From positions 62,001 through 126,000 of the forward strand of contig JANQFG010000007.1 of assembly GCA_028277985.1 (NCBI GenBank): DNA of 64,000 nt, read 5' to 3'. Positions within the stretch are counted from its first letter, which is position 1. Each line of letters opens with the position of its first letter. This DNA is from a bacterium. Lineage in GTDB: Bacteria > Desulfobacterota > DSWW01. Shown here one piece after another: positions 39,852-48,003 of the stretch. The translations under genes and the position numbers were made by a program. Under the pieces are notes generated by a model, which was not told the DNA's origin, made no database searches, and was given only the letters and a program-made list of their open reading frames with translations.

Positions 39852-41564
39852 CTATTCTTGGTTCAACCGTTCCCTCAACTCTTTCTTCAAGACCTTGCCC
39901 GCACCGCTTACCGGGAGCTGGTCCAGGAAGACCACATCCCGGATCTTCTTGTAGTGGGCGATCTGCGAGTTGGTGTGTTCCAAGATCTCTTCCCGGGTCG
40001 CCTCGGCACCCTGACGCAGCTCCACGAAGGCCACCGGGGCCTCTCCGACCTCGATGTCCGGTCTTCCCACGACCGCGCATTGTTGCACGGCGGTATGCTC
40101 GAAGATCACCTCCTCGATTTCCCTCGGATAGACGTTGTATCCCTTGTAGATGATCAGGTCCTTCTTCCGGTCGGTGATATAGAAGTAGCCGTCCTCGTCT
40201 TCCCTGCCGATGTCCCCGGTGTGCAGCCAGCCGTCCCTGAGCACGGCAGCCGTTTCTTCCGGCTTGTTCCAGTAACCCTGCATGACCTGGGGCCCCTTGA
40301 TGCAGATCTCGCCCACCGAGCCGGGGGGAAGGTCTTCGCCTGTTTCCGCGTCTACGACCTTGCACTCGGTATCGTACACGGGTATGCCCACCGAGCCCGG
40401 TCGTGTGCTCGAGCGGTCCGGTGGGTTCGAAGTGGCTCCCATCGTACATTCGCTCAGGCCATAGGCCTCGATCACGACGCCGGAGAAGGCATCGAGCATC
40501 TTGTCCAGAACCGGCATGGCCAGCGGGGCCGCACCGGAGCCCGCCATCTTGATGCCGGAGAGGTCGTAGGACTTGAAGTCCGGCAGGGAGACAAGGGGGA
40601 TGTAGAGCTGCGGGGCCCCTCCAAGCAAGGTGGCCTTGTACTTGCCCACCGCTTCGAGGAACTCTCTCGGTTCGAACCGTGGGAAGACCACCATCGTGTT
40701 CCCACCGAGGACCTGCGCGTTCAGGTACCCCACGGTCCCCATGGCGTGAAACCAAGGGACGACCACGAGCGAGGTTTCACGGTCTCTGCCCGTGATCCGG
40801 TCCTTCTCCGGGTCCACGCCCGGGGGAAAGACCGAGGTCAACTTCCCGTCGACCACTTCGATCTGGGCCCCGGTGAACCAATTTCCGAACTGGAGTACGT
40901 TAGCGACCACGTTGGCGTGGGTCAGGGCAACCCCTTTCGACAGGCCGGTCGTCCCACCCGTGTAGGCGAGGTGCACCAGATCCTTTGTCGGATCGATCGA
41001 AACATCCGGCACTTCGGGCTCGTGCTCTTTGAGGAGGGTGGGCATGTCGATCGTGTCCGGCACTTCCGTCTTCCCGAGGGGCTTGAGTGGGGCGATGATC
41101 GCGTTGTAGCAGTCAGCTATGCTCGTCGTCACGACCCGCTTGATGCCCGTGTCGGGCACGATGTTGCTGATGGCCGGGTAGAGCAGGTCGAGAGAAATCA
41201 ATGTCTCGGCACCCGAATCGTTGAGTTGATGCGAGGCTTCGCGGGGGGCCAGAAGAGGGCTGAGCGGGGTGAAGACCGCGCCGATCTTCAGCGCCCCGTA
41301 GTAGGCGACCGCGAATTGCGGGCAATTTGGCAGATGGATTGCGACCCGGTCCCCCTTCTCCACCCCGAGGGAGGCCAGGGCCGCGGCGAATCTCTCGCTC
41401 AGTGCTCTCAGTTCGCCGTAGGTAAGCTCCATGCCGCCGAAGATCATGGCGATCCGGTTCGGGACCCGGTCGGCTGTCTGATCGAGAAACCCGTGGACAG
41501 GGATGTCAGGGTAGTTCAAGCTCTTGGGCCATCCTTCGGGCCACGCGTTGAAATTCTTTGCCAC
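39852..41564 (-). CDS. AMP-binding acyl-CoA ligase
   Basis: The enzyme activates a carboxylic acid with ATP and joins it to CoA. The 570-aa product has the ANL signatures: the P-loop YTGGTTGLSKGVALTH near residue 210, YGLSECTMG near 350, TGDIGREDEDGYFYITDRKKD near 437-457, and the C-terminal lysine region SGAGKVLKKELRE. GTG 41564 is chosen because GGAGGG is just upstream; the frame runs on to 41639 without a ribosome site. It could feed the beta-oxidation-type operon at 28117-31760. A long-chain fatty acid ligase (FadD-like) is the closest pattern; the real substrate is unknown. Confidence 0.9.
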   Translation of the reverse strand: MAKNFNAWPEGWPKSLNYPDIPVHGFLDQTADRVPNRIAMIFGGMELTYGELRALSERFAAALASLGVEKGDRVAIHLPNCPQFAVAYYGALKIGAVFTPLSPLLAPREASHQLNDSGAETLISLDLLYPAISNIVPDTGIKRVVTTSIADCYNAIIAPLKPLGKTEVPDTIDMPTLLKEHEPEVPDVSIDPTKDLVHLAYTGGTTGLSKGVALTHANVVANVLQFGNWFTGAQIEVVDGKLTSVFPPGVDPEKDRITGRDRETSLVVVPWFHAMGTVGYLNAQVLGGNTMVVFPRFEPREFLEAVGKYKATLLGGAPQLYIPLVSLPDFKSYDLSGIKMAGSGAAPLAMPVLDKMLDAFSGVVIEAYGLSECTMGATSNPPDRSSTRPGSVGIPVYDTECKVVDAETGEDLPPGSVGEICIKGPQVMQGYWNKPEETAAVLRDGWLHTGDIGREDEDGYFYITDRKKDLIIYKGYNVYPREIEEVIFEHTAVQQCAVVGRPDIEVGEAPVAFVELRQGAEATREEILEHTNSQIAHYKKIRDVVFLDQLPVSGAGKVLKKELRERLNQE

Positions 41565-41635
41565 GGGAGTCCCTCCGTAGGATCGAATGCTCGGTGGATG
41601 GTTGCCTCTCTTATAGGAACAGGGGGATTCAAGTG

Positions 41636-42799
41636 TCAAGACGAGGCGTTCAATCGATCCATCCTGAACAAAGCGAGTAGATCGTGGAAGGCCTCGTCGT
41701 CCTGGGGATTGCCCGTCATGCCGAACAGATGGCTCTCGCAGCGGCAGTCCGAACTGCCGAATCCGGGGATCGACCAGGAGGCGATCCCGTCGATGGCACG
41801 GGCCAGGTCACATTCCAGCCGCTCCGAAGATCGAATCGGCAGTGCATCGATGAACTGCGCATGAGGCCTGAGCCGGTCTATGTGCCAGTGGGCCCTCTTG
41901 CGAAGCCTGCGGTGCCTTTCCACCCGTTTGGAGAGATTCGCCATGGCCGAGCCGACATAGACATAGAATCCCTTTGCTAGGCGGATGCGCCCGAGCCTCC
42001 CGATCGGAAGGACCCGGGTCCGGTTCAGACGGAGGACCAGGAGATAGCTCCCCCGGTCACCCGCCTCCCTTTCGATCGTTCTCCACGGAATCTCGAGCGC
42101 TCGGGCCTCTGGCAGCAGCCCGAGTTCTTGATCCCAACGAACCGAAATCGCCCTGGTCTTCACATGACGGCGGCACTCTAGCAGGGCTCTCGTGAACTCG
42201 AGGTCGGTGTGGAAATCCGGCATAAAGGTGGTCGCATAGGGCCACTGGACGACAAACAGGACAGCGGTTCGCGTTCCTGTCCGTGCGATCTGCGCCAACT
42301 CCCTGACGTGTCTCGCCCCCCTCTCCGTGACGGCGTCCGGGAACATGGCGACCCGGTCTCCGGCCAGCGTGCAGGATTTCACCTCCAGGAGCACGTCCGC
42401 ACCCCTGTGGGAGAGGAGGAAATCGAACCGGCTGCTCCCCGACTTTACCTCGGCCCGGATCACCCTGGCGCCCTTGAGGCCGGGGACCAGGTCCAGCTCG
42501 ATCAGGTGCCGTGCCACATCGTTCGTGCGGTGGGTGTGGAGAACAACGGGGTGGTGTTCCCGCTCTACAGCAACCATCGTGAATTGGGTCTTCCGTGTCG
42601 GGTGGCCGTGCTCCGGCACGAGATAAACCGGGCGACCCGGAAGGAGCAGCTCCCTCAGCCTTCCGGGATTCGGGAGAAAGGCCCTCACCGTTCTGCCTCC
42701 CAGCCGGCAGCGGACCAGGAACCGGTTGGGCCGGTCCAGGAATTCGGCTACGCGGGCATCCTCGAAAATGCGAAGGGTTTCTGCGGGTTGTCGGGTCAC
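41636..42799 (-). CDS. sfsA: SfsA protein fused to a DUF123 (GIY-YIG-like) domain
   Basis: Residues 1-235 are SfsA: FLDRPNRFLVRC, FLPNPGRLRELLLPG, RAEVKSGSSRFDFLL, LLEVKSCTLAG, MFPDAVTERGARHVREL. SfsA has a nuclease-like fold and in E. coli affects maltose metabolism; its biochemical role is not settled. Residues about 245-360 form a DUF123/UrI-type domain (GSYLLVLRLNR, KGFYVYVGSAMANLSKRVERH, HWHIDRLR), related to GIY-YIG nucleases. Both halves being nuclease-like makes a DNA-processing role attractive but unproven. Start GTG 42799; the gene ends 72 bases upstream of the acyl-CoA ligase start. Confidence 0.88.
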   Translation of the reverse strand: MTRQPAETLRIFEDARVAEFLDRPNRFLVRCRLGGRTVRAFLPNPGRLRELLLPGRPVYLVPEHGHPTRKTQFTMVAVEREHHPVVLHTHRTNDVARHLIELDLVPGLKGARVIRAEVKSGSSRFDFLLSHRGADVLLEVKSCTLAGDRVAMFPDAVTERGARHVRELAQIARTGTRTAVLFVVQWPYATTFMPDFHTDLEFTRALLECRRHVKTRAISVRWDQELGLLPEARALEIPWRTIEREAGDRGSYLLVLRLNRTRVLPIGRLGRIRLAKGFYVYVGSAMANLSKRVERHRRLRKRAHWHIDRLRPHAQFIDALPIRSSERLECDLARAIDGIASWSIPGFGSSDCRCESHLFGMTGNPQDDEAFHDLLALFRMDRLNASS

Positions 42800-42960
42800 G
42801 GCTCACGGTCTCGGTTCGTGCGGGTTGCGTGCTCGCGTGTGGGGCAATTTGAGAGCCGCAGGCGAAACGCCGGTCACACTTGGAGTATCTAAATCATATA
42901 CAACTACGGAATCGAAGACCAATTCAGGAACTGGGGAGAATTCATCAAGGGAGTTGTGCA

Positions 42961-44046
42961 ATGATTACGAAGGCTTTGCTCGGTGTGTGTGTTCTTGCGG
43001 TGGCTTTTGCGGTGGTTTACCAGTCCCGTCCGAAGGTGGAGGCGGATAGCCCCTACAAGAAGGCAACCTTTGCCGGAGGATGCTTCTGGTGTATGGAGCC
43101 GCCCTTCGAAAAACTGGACGGGGTGATCGAAGTGGCGTCCGGATACACGGCCGGACAGAAGGAGGATCCTTCCTACGAGGAAGTCTGTTCCGGGACCACG
43201 GGCCACACAGAGGCGATCCAGATTCTGTACGATCCCTCCAAGGTGACGTATGCGGAGTTGCTCGACGTCTTCTGGATGCAGATCGACCCGACCGACCCGG
43301 GTGGGCAGTTCGCCGATCGCGGGAGCCAGTACAGGACCGGCATCTACTATCACGATGAGGAGCAGAAGGGCTTCGCGGAGGCCTCGAAGAAGGCACTGGA
43401 GGGCTCGGGCAAGTTCAACCGGCCCATTGCCACCGAGATCGTGGAGGCCACCCGGTTTTACAGGGCGGAGGAATACCACCAGGATTACTACAAGAAGAGC
43501 CCGGTGCACTACAAGCGGTATCGCTACGGGTCCGGACGTGAGGCCTACCTGAACAAGACATGGGGGGAGGAGATGGCTGGCAAGAGCGCAAAAGGTGAAA
43601 CCCGGACCTACAAGAAGCCCTCAGAGGAAGAGATCAAGAAGAAACTCACACCTTTGCAGTACCAGGTGACCCAGGAAGAGGGTACCGAGAGGCCCTTCTC
43701 CAACGAGTATTGGAACAACAAGAAGGAAGGCATCTATGTGGATGTCGTTTCCGGCGAGCCCCTGTTCGCCTCGACCGACAAATACGACTCCGGTACCGGA
43801 TGGCCGAGCTTCACGAAACCGCTCGTGGATGGGAACATCGTCGAGGAGAAGGATGTGAGTCTCGGGATGACGAGGGTCGAGGTGCGGAGCAGGCACGGGG
43901 ATTCTCACCTCGGTCACGTCTTCCCCGACGGCCCCAGGCCGACCGGCATGCGCTACTGCATCAACTCCGCCTCCCTGCGGTTCATCCCGAAAGAAGACCT
44001 GGAAAAGGAAGGCTACGGAAAGTTCGCGAGCCTGTTCGACAAGTGA
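42961..44046 (+). CDS. msrAB: Bifunctional methionine sulfoxide reductase MsrA/MsrB, exported
   Basis: The fusion repairs both S- and R-methionine sulfoxide. From ATG 42961 (AAGGGAG upstream) the 361-aa product has an N-terminal membrane anchor or signal (residues 4-21), so it acts in the periplasm or on the membrane. MsrA follows at about residues 31-190 with GCFWC and nucleophile Cys41. MsrB is at about 225-350 with GTGWPSF and catalytic Cys333 in RYCINSASL. The two CxxC zinc pairs seen in many MsrB proteins are absent, as in the zinc-free MsrB form. Electrons would have to come from a membrane or thioredoxin-like partner not in the window. An oxidative-damage repair enzyme fits an anaerobe meeting oxygen. 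Confidence 0.93.
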   Translation: MITKALLGVCVLAVAFAVVYQSRPKVEADSPYKKATFAGGCFWCMEPPFEKLDGVIEVASGYTAGQKEDPSYEEVCSGTTGHTEAIQILYDPSKVTYAELLDVFWMQIDPTDPGGQFADRGSQYRTGIYYHDEEQKGFAEASKKALEGSGKFNRPIATEIVEATRFYRAEEYHQDYYKKSPVHYKRYRYGSGREAYLNKTWGEEMAGKSAKGETRTYKKPSEEEIKKKLTPLQYQVTQEEGTERPFSNEYWNNKKEGIYVDVVSGEPLFASTDKYDSGTGWPSFTKPLVDGNIVEEKDVSLGMTRVEVRSRHGDSHLGHVFPDGPRPTGMRYCINSASLRFIPKEDLEKEGYGKFASLFDK

Positions 44047-44055
44047 GGGGGGCCT

Positions 44056-45093
44056 TCAGGCCCGCAGAAATGGCTCGTACAGCTCGAGGTATCGGTCTGC
44101 CATACTCTCCGGTGAGAACATGGCGGCCCTTTGCTTTCCGGCCTGGCCCATGCCCCGGCGCAATTCCGGATTGCGGTAGATTTCCAGAAAGGCGTCTGCA
44201 AGGGCTTCGCCGTCCGCCGGGGGGACGAGCAGCCCTGTCCTCCCATGATCCACGATATCCGGGATTCCATCCACGTTCGTGGCCACCACGGGAAGGCTGA
44301 AATCCATCGCATCGATGATGGCGGAACCCATGCCCTCATGCAGAGAGGGATAGGTGAAGACGTCAAGGATGCTGAGATAGTCGCCCACGTTGTCGACGAA
44401 CCCGACCAGCTCGACGTTGTTCAGGCCTTCGGCTTCCCTCCGAAACAGTTCCTCATCCTCGCCGTGCCCCATCAGGAGGATGTGCAGGTCCGGGGCTACT
44501 TTCTGCAGCCGTCGGGCCGCATGTATGAGATAGAGCTGGCCCTTGTGGGCGTTCGAGAGCTCGCCCGTGTGGCCGACAAGGAACTTGCCTTTATAGTTCT
44601 TGCGCAATCGGTCCACTTCGCCCGGGTCGACCGGAAGCTCGGCCAGGGCGTCCGGAATCATCGCCACGTCCAAATCCGAAAGGAGATCGGTTACCCGATC
44701 GCGGATGACCTGTGACAAGGCTACGGCGCGGGCCGCATGTCGATAGGTCATTCGGTTGATGATGTTGTTGCGAATCGGGTTGTCCACCCGGCGAGTGACG
44801 ATGTAGGGCGTTCGGTGAATCATGTGCCCGACGGCGGCCAGCTGCGCAGCCTGGCTCGTGTGAGCGTGGACCAGATCAACCCCTTTGCACACTCGAGTGT
44901 GTACGAAGAAGGGCTTTTTCAGCTCCACGATTTCCAGTCCGGCGGTGCCGGAGAGCCGCTCGCCGAGAGGAGACCCGACACGGACCGCGAAGCGCTGCTC
45001 CAGATCCCTCTGAGCAAGGGTCCGAATCAGGATCTCGGTCTGGCGACCGGATCCCCGGAATCCCTTGTTGAAATTCAGGTGACAGATGGTCAT
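44056..45093 (-). CDS. Glycosyltransferase family 4
   Basis: GT4 enzymes move a sugar from a nucleotide donor with retention of configuration. The 345-aa product has the two Rossmann halves: CHLNFNKGFRGSGRQTE at the N-terminus, the acceptor-side VHAHTSQAAQLAAV near residue 80, and the donor-side VGHTGELSNAHKG. DVFTYPSLHEGMGSAIIDAM near residue 250-270 is the E-x7-acid motif, here ending in Asp instead of the usual Glu. Start ATG 45093 is preferred to TTG 45108, which would overlap the interrupted PIN gene. It is a lone gene, so a role in lipopolysaccharide or glycolipid synthesis is general inference. Confidence 0.88.
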   Translation of the reverse strand: MTICHLNFNKGFRGSGRQTEILIRTLAQRDLEQRFAVRVGSPLGERLSGTAGLEIVELKKPFFVHTRVCKGVDLVHAHTSQAAQLAAVGHMIHRTPYIVTRRVDNPIRNNIINRMTYRHAARAVALSQVIRDRVTDLLSDLDVAMIPDALAELPVDPGEVDRLRKNYKGKFLVGHTGELSNAHKGQLYLIHAARRLQKVAPDLHILLMGHGEDEELFRREAEGLNNVELVGFVDNVGDYLSILDVFTYPSLHEGMGSAIIDAMDFSLPVVATNVDGIPDIVDHGRTGLLVPPADGEALADAFLEIYRNPELRRGMGQAGKQRAAMFSPESMADRYLELYEPFLRA

Positions 45094-45100
45094 GGCCGGG

Positions 45101-45505
45101 TTATCCAAGAAACTCGAGAAACTCTCTTGCGCTTACGATCTTTGTTCCCTCCCATTCCCCAAGGGGTAGAAGGTGTTTGGTATCGCCGGTGATCAAGAAA
45201 TCGGCACGGGCTTCCTTGGCGGCCTCCAATATGCGATTGTCAGATTCTTTCTCCTAAATGACCGCAACCTTAACAGTGGGATGAACAACGACGGCAATCT
45301 CGTTGAGGAGCTGGGTTGCCTCCCCGATTCTTGATGGAGGCCAGCGGAACTTCCTTGCCAGCACCCGCTGGGTCTCGTTGATTATGAAAGGAGAGGTGAA
45401 GAGCGCGAGGTGGCCTTGATTGGCCAAGGTTAGAATCTCTCCGGGATTGCCCTTGAAAACCAACGCCGAGACAATAGTGTTCGTGTCAAGCACCACTCTG
45501 AGCAT
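45101..45505 (-). pseudogene. PIN-domain toxin gene interrupted by an in-frame TAG
   Basis: From ATG 45505 the product starts MLRVVLDTNTIVSALVFKG, the PIN N-terminus with Asp7, and continues to VKVAVI, where TAG ends the frame at 45254. The same frame reads on without further stops through EKESDNRILEAAKEARADFL, ITGDTKHL and IVSAREFLEFLG to TAA at 45101. This is exactly the missing second half of a PIN_3-type toxin, with its DNRILEA and TGD acidic residues. A single TAG therefore splits a 134-codon gene; full function would need readthrough. The upstream ribbon-helix-helix antitoxin is intact. Nonsense inactivation of the toxin is the simplest reading; suppression or pyrrolysine insertion is a remote alternative. 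Confidence 0.8.
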
Positions 45506-45511
45506 GCTTGC

Positions 45512-45745
45512 CTATTCTCTCTCATCATCGACCAAAGTCTCGATATCTGCCTCGACGATCCCCAGATCCTCCGCCTTCTCTTGGCCATAGTCCTGAATGC
45601 GTCGCAAGTTGCGGGACCAGGCATATTGCCTCACGGCTTCTCGTATCAGCTCACTCTTGGTACGGTCTTCCAGCTTCGCTAGCTCTGTCACAGTGTCGTA
45701 GAGCCGAGGGGGCATCGATACGGTCAGAAGCTTTGTCGTTCTCAA
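45512..45745 (-). CDS. Ribbon-helix-helix (CopG-type) antitoxin
   Basis: The 77-aa protein begins MRTTKLLTVSMPPRLYDTV and continues ELAKLEDRTKSELIREAVRQ, the classical ribbon-helix-helix DNA-binding fold, then an acidic tail that would bind the toxin. TTG 45745 is the start, with AGGAGG nine bases upstream. The stop lies six bases before the ATG of the PIN toxin gene, which is broken by a TAG. The antitoxin itself shows no damage and may still repress its promoter. Confidence 0.85.
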   Translation of the reverse strand: MRTTKLLTVSMPPRLYDTVTELAKLEDRTKSELIREAVRQYAWSRNLRRIQDYGQEKAEDLGIVEADIETLVDDERE

Positions 45746-45853
45746 AAGATGTTCCTCCTCTGGCCATTCCTAATACGAAGTAAGACTATGTGTAACCCGA
45801 AGTCTAGGTCATCGGTCGAGAACTGTCAATGCTTCACTCATTGACGAATTTCC

Positions 45854-45882
45854 TTGACACACCGAAGTGTCAGAGCTATTGT
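45854..45882 (+). promoter_or_regulatory. gntR promoter with overlapping inverted repeat
   Basis: TTGACA (45854-45859), 17 bases, TATTGT (45877-45882). An inverted repeat TGACAC-N6-GTGTCA (45855-45872) lies across the -35 and spacer, a likely repressor site for the GntR protein or for another regulator. Confidence 0.55.
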
Positions 45883-45897
45883 ATCTGAAAATCATAA

Positions 45898-45928
45898 TTA
45901 TATGATAATAGTACTTTTTATATGATAA
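45898..45928 (+). repeat. Direct repeat TTATATGATAA, two copies 20 bases apart
   Basis: Identical 11-bp copies at 45898-45908 and 45918-45928, spaced by two helical turns, in a markedly AT-rich stretch just before the gntR start. The spacing suits tandem protein binding on one DNA face. They may also contain extra -10-like elements (TATGATAAT). Confidence 0.55.
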
Positions 45929-45943
45929 ATGGAGTAAAAACAA

Positions 45944-46696
45944 TTGAATATCCCGAACACAAGCGTACATGAAAAGCTCCCGTTCTACCTCCGCATCGAG
46001 TCCTTGATTCGGCAGAAGATCCTCTCCGGACAGCTCGAGCCCGGGGAGAAGCTGCCTCCGGAAAAGGACCTGGCCATCTATTTCGATGTGAGCAGGATCA
46101 CGGTCCGTGCCGCTCTCGCCAATCTGCAATCGGAGAATCTCCTCATCAGAAAACGCGGCAAGGGGACCTTCGTGGCGAGCAAGGTGACCCAGACCAAGCA
46201 GGTGATCGTCTCGGGCGACATCCAGGTGCTGGTCAGGCAGATCGAACAGTATCGGGTGAAGCCTCACGGAATGGAGGAGATGAAGATCCAGGAGACCCGT
46301 GTCGCCCGCGATCTTGCGGAGTTCTTCCAGCGGGACAAGGGGGAGACCGTCTCCGTGATACGAAGGACCCGCATGTTGGGGAAGAATCCTGCTTGTTTCC
46401 TGGAGAACTACCTGCTCCCGGACGTGGCAGGTCACCTCAGCATGGAAGAGCTCTCCCGGGAGGGGCTGCAGAAGCTCGTTGCGAAGAAATCGGGCCTGAA
46501 AACCGGCCGTGGAGAATCCTACCTCGAGAGCGTTCCTGCCGACCCGGACGTGGCGGCGGCCCTGAATACAGGCGTATTCGGACCTCTCTTTCGCGCGAGC
46601 GCACGAATCTGGTTCTCTTCGGGTGAACCCTTCCAGTTCGTGGACATCTTCATGAGGCCCGACTATTTCAAATACAGGATCGATTCGGCTACCTAA
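45944..46696 (+). CDS. GntR family transcriptional regulator (HutC/UTRA type)
   Basis: The 250-aa regulator has a winged helix at residues 10-75 (LPFYLRIESLIRQKILSG, LPPEKDLAIYFDVSRITVR, LLIRKRGKGTFVA) and a UTRA-type ligand-binding domain with FLENYLLP and a late GEPFQFVDIFMRPDYFKY strand. Start TTG 45944 is preceded by AATGGAG. It lies ten bases before the DUF362 ferredoxin gene, with TAAGGAG between them, and the two form an operon. The operator-like repeats at 45855-45872 and 45898-45928 are probably its own sites. The effector is unknown. Confidence 0.9.
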   Translation: MNIPNTSVHEKLPFYLRIESLIRQKILSGQLEPGEKLPPEKDLAIYFDVSRITVRAALANLQSENLLIRKRGKGTFVASKVTQTKQVIVSGDIQVLVRQIEQYRVKPHGMEEMKIQETRVARDLAEFFQRDKGETVSVIRRTRMLGKNPACFLENYLLPDVAGHLSMEELSREGLQKLVAKKSGLKTGRGESYLESVPADPDVAAALNTGVFGPLFRASARIWFSSGEPFQFVDIFMRPDYFKYRIDSAT

Positions 46697-46705
46697 GGAG
46701 AAATC

Positions 46706-47869
46706 ATGGTTCCCGTTTCTCTCGTGAAGTGCACGGAGTATCGCAACGACCTCCTGGAGGACGCGATCGGCCAGAGCCTGGCCAATATCGGTTTTCCTCT
46801 GGCAAGCTTCGAGAACAAGAACGTGGCGTTGAAGCCGAACTTCCTGATGGCCTCTGCTGTGGAAAAGGCGATCATCACGCATCCTGCCTTCTTCAGGGCC
46901 GTGGCAAAAATCGTTCAGGATCACGGCGGCAGGGTCGTGCTCGTCGAGTCTCCGGCCGTCGAGTCCGTGAAGAGGGTCATGAAGAAGGGCGAGTATGGGC
47001 CGATCGTGGAAGAACTGGACGTGATGATTCCTTCCAACGGCCGAAAAGGGGTGATCTTCAATCCGGACGAGAGGAAGTTCAAGAGATTCGAGGTGCTGGG
47101 GTCTGCCCTCGACGCGGACATCATCATCAACCTTCCCAAGCTCAAGACCCACGGCCTGACGGCCATCACGTGTGCCGCGAAGAACCTGTTCGGGCTGATT
47201 CCGGGGCTGGACAAGTCGCAGTGGCACATGAAGGCGTCCGGCACGGTCGAATTTTCCGAGATGATTCTGGATTTGAACGAGGCGATTTTGTACGGCATGA
47301 AGAGCCAGAAGCCGATTCTGCATCTGGTGGACGGGGTGGTGGGACAGGAGGGCAAAGGCCCCGGCCCCTCCGGGACGCCGAGGAAAATCGGTGCAATCCT
47401 GGCCGGTACGAGCCCGGTAGCGACCGACTTTGTGGCAGCCGACCTGCTCGGGTTCGACTATCGGCAGATTCCGAGTGTAGCGGGGGGCCTGGAAAGGAAA
47501 CTGGGCGTGTCATCGGCCACAGAAATCGAGTGTGTGGGCGAAGACATCGACCGCATGCGACTGGAGAACTTCAAACCGTCGAAGCATAGCATGTCGACGG
47601 CGACGTACGACCGTTGGCCCTTCAACCGGAAGGGCTTCCGCAACCTTTTCACGAGCAAGCCGGTGCCCCAGGTGGAGAAGTGCACCCTGTGCTACCAATG
47701 CAAGGCGATCTGCCCGGCGGGCGCGATCGAGAAGGCGGAGGGAAGTAAGAAGGTTCCCCGCTACGACTATGACAAGTGCATCCGATGCTATTGCTGCATG
47801 GAGATCTGCCCCGAGGCAGCGGTCGACCTGAAGTCGGGCGTTCTGGAATGGATGATGCCCGGGTCCTGA
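46706..47869 (+). CDS. DUF362 protein with C-terminal 2x4Fe-4S ferredoxin domain
   Basis: The 387-aa product has a DUF362 region (residues 1-290: VALKPNFLMA, VESPAVESVKRVMKK, IINLPKLKTHGLTAITCAAKN, LFGLIPG). It is followed by two ferredoxin motifs, CTLCYQCKAICPAGAI and CIRCYCCMEICPEAAV. DUF362 proteins are iron-sulfur proteins of uncertain function in anaerobes, often near ATP-driven or corrinoid-activation genes. It follows the GntR gene by ten bases with a TAAGGAG site, so it is probably the regulated target. Strong ferredoxin signatures indicate electron transfer; the reaction is unknown. Confidence 0.88.
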   Translation: MVPVSLVKCTEYRNDLLEDAIGQSLANIGFPLASFENKNVALKPNFLMASAVEKAIITHPAFFRAVAKIVQDHGGRVVLVESPAVESVKRVMKKGEYGPIVEELDVMIPSNGRKGVIFNPDERKFKRFEVLGSALDADIIINLPKLKTHGLTAITCAAKNLFGLIPGLDKSQWHMKASGTVEFSEMILDLNEAILYGMKSQKPILHLVDGVVGQEGKGPGPSGTPRKIGAILAGTSPVATDFVAADLLGFDYRQIPSVAGGLERKLGVSSATEIECVGEDIDRMRLENFKPSKHSMSTATYDRWPFNRKGFRNLFTSKPVPQVEKCTLCYQCKAICPAGAIEKAEGSKKVPRYDYDKCIRCYCCMEICPEAAVDLKSGVLEWMMPGS

Positions 47870-47920
47870 AGCGGGCGGCCGAACGCGGGGTCGATCTCGA
47901 GATGGAATAGAATTTCTTCC

Positions 47921-47949
47921 TTGACCGCGGGGGTCTTCCCACTTATACT
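47921..47949 (+). promoter_or_regulatory. Strong promoter of the radical SAM / hydrolase-CPBP pair
   Basis: TTGACC (47921-47926), exactly 17 bases, TATACT (47944-47949). Transcription would start near 47956, leaving a leader of only about 48 bases before ATG 48004. A T-run of seven lies in the leader. Confidence 0.65.
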
Positions 47950-48003
47950 TCCCATAAATTTTTTTCTACTCGATGAACCACCGCCAGCGATCGGCTCAAC
48001 CGG

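Noticed and set aside
39858..41864. Plus-strand frame of 668 codons
   Set aside because: It is antisense to the acyl-CoA ligase and SfsA genes; composition is shadow-like with many Arg, His and Gln.
45809..47323. Minus-strand frame of 504 codons
   Set aside because: It is antisense to the GntR and DUF362 genes, both well supported by motifs.
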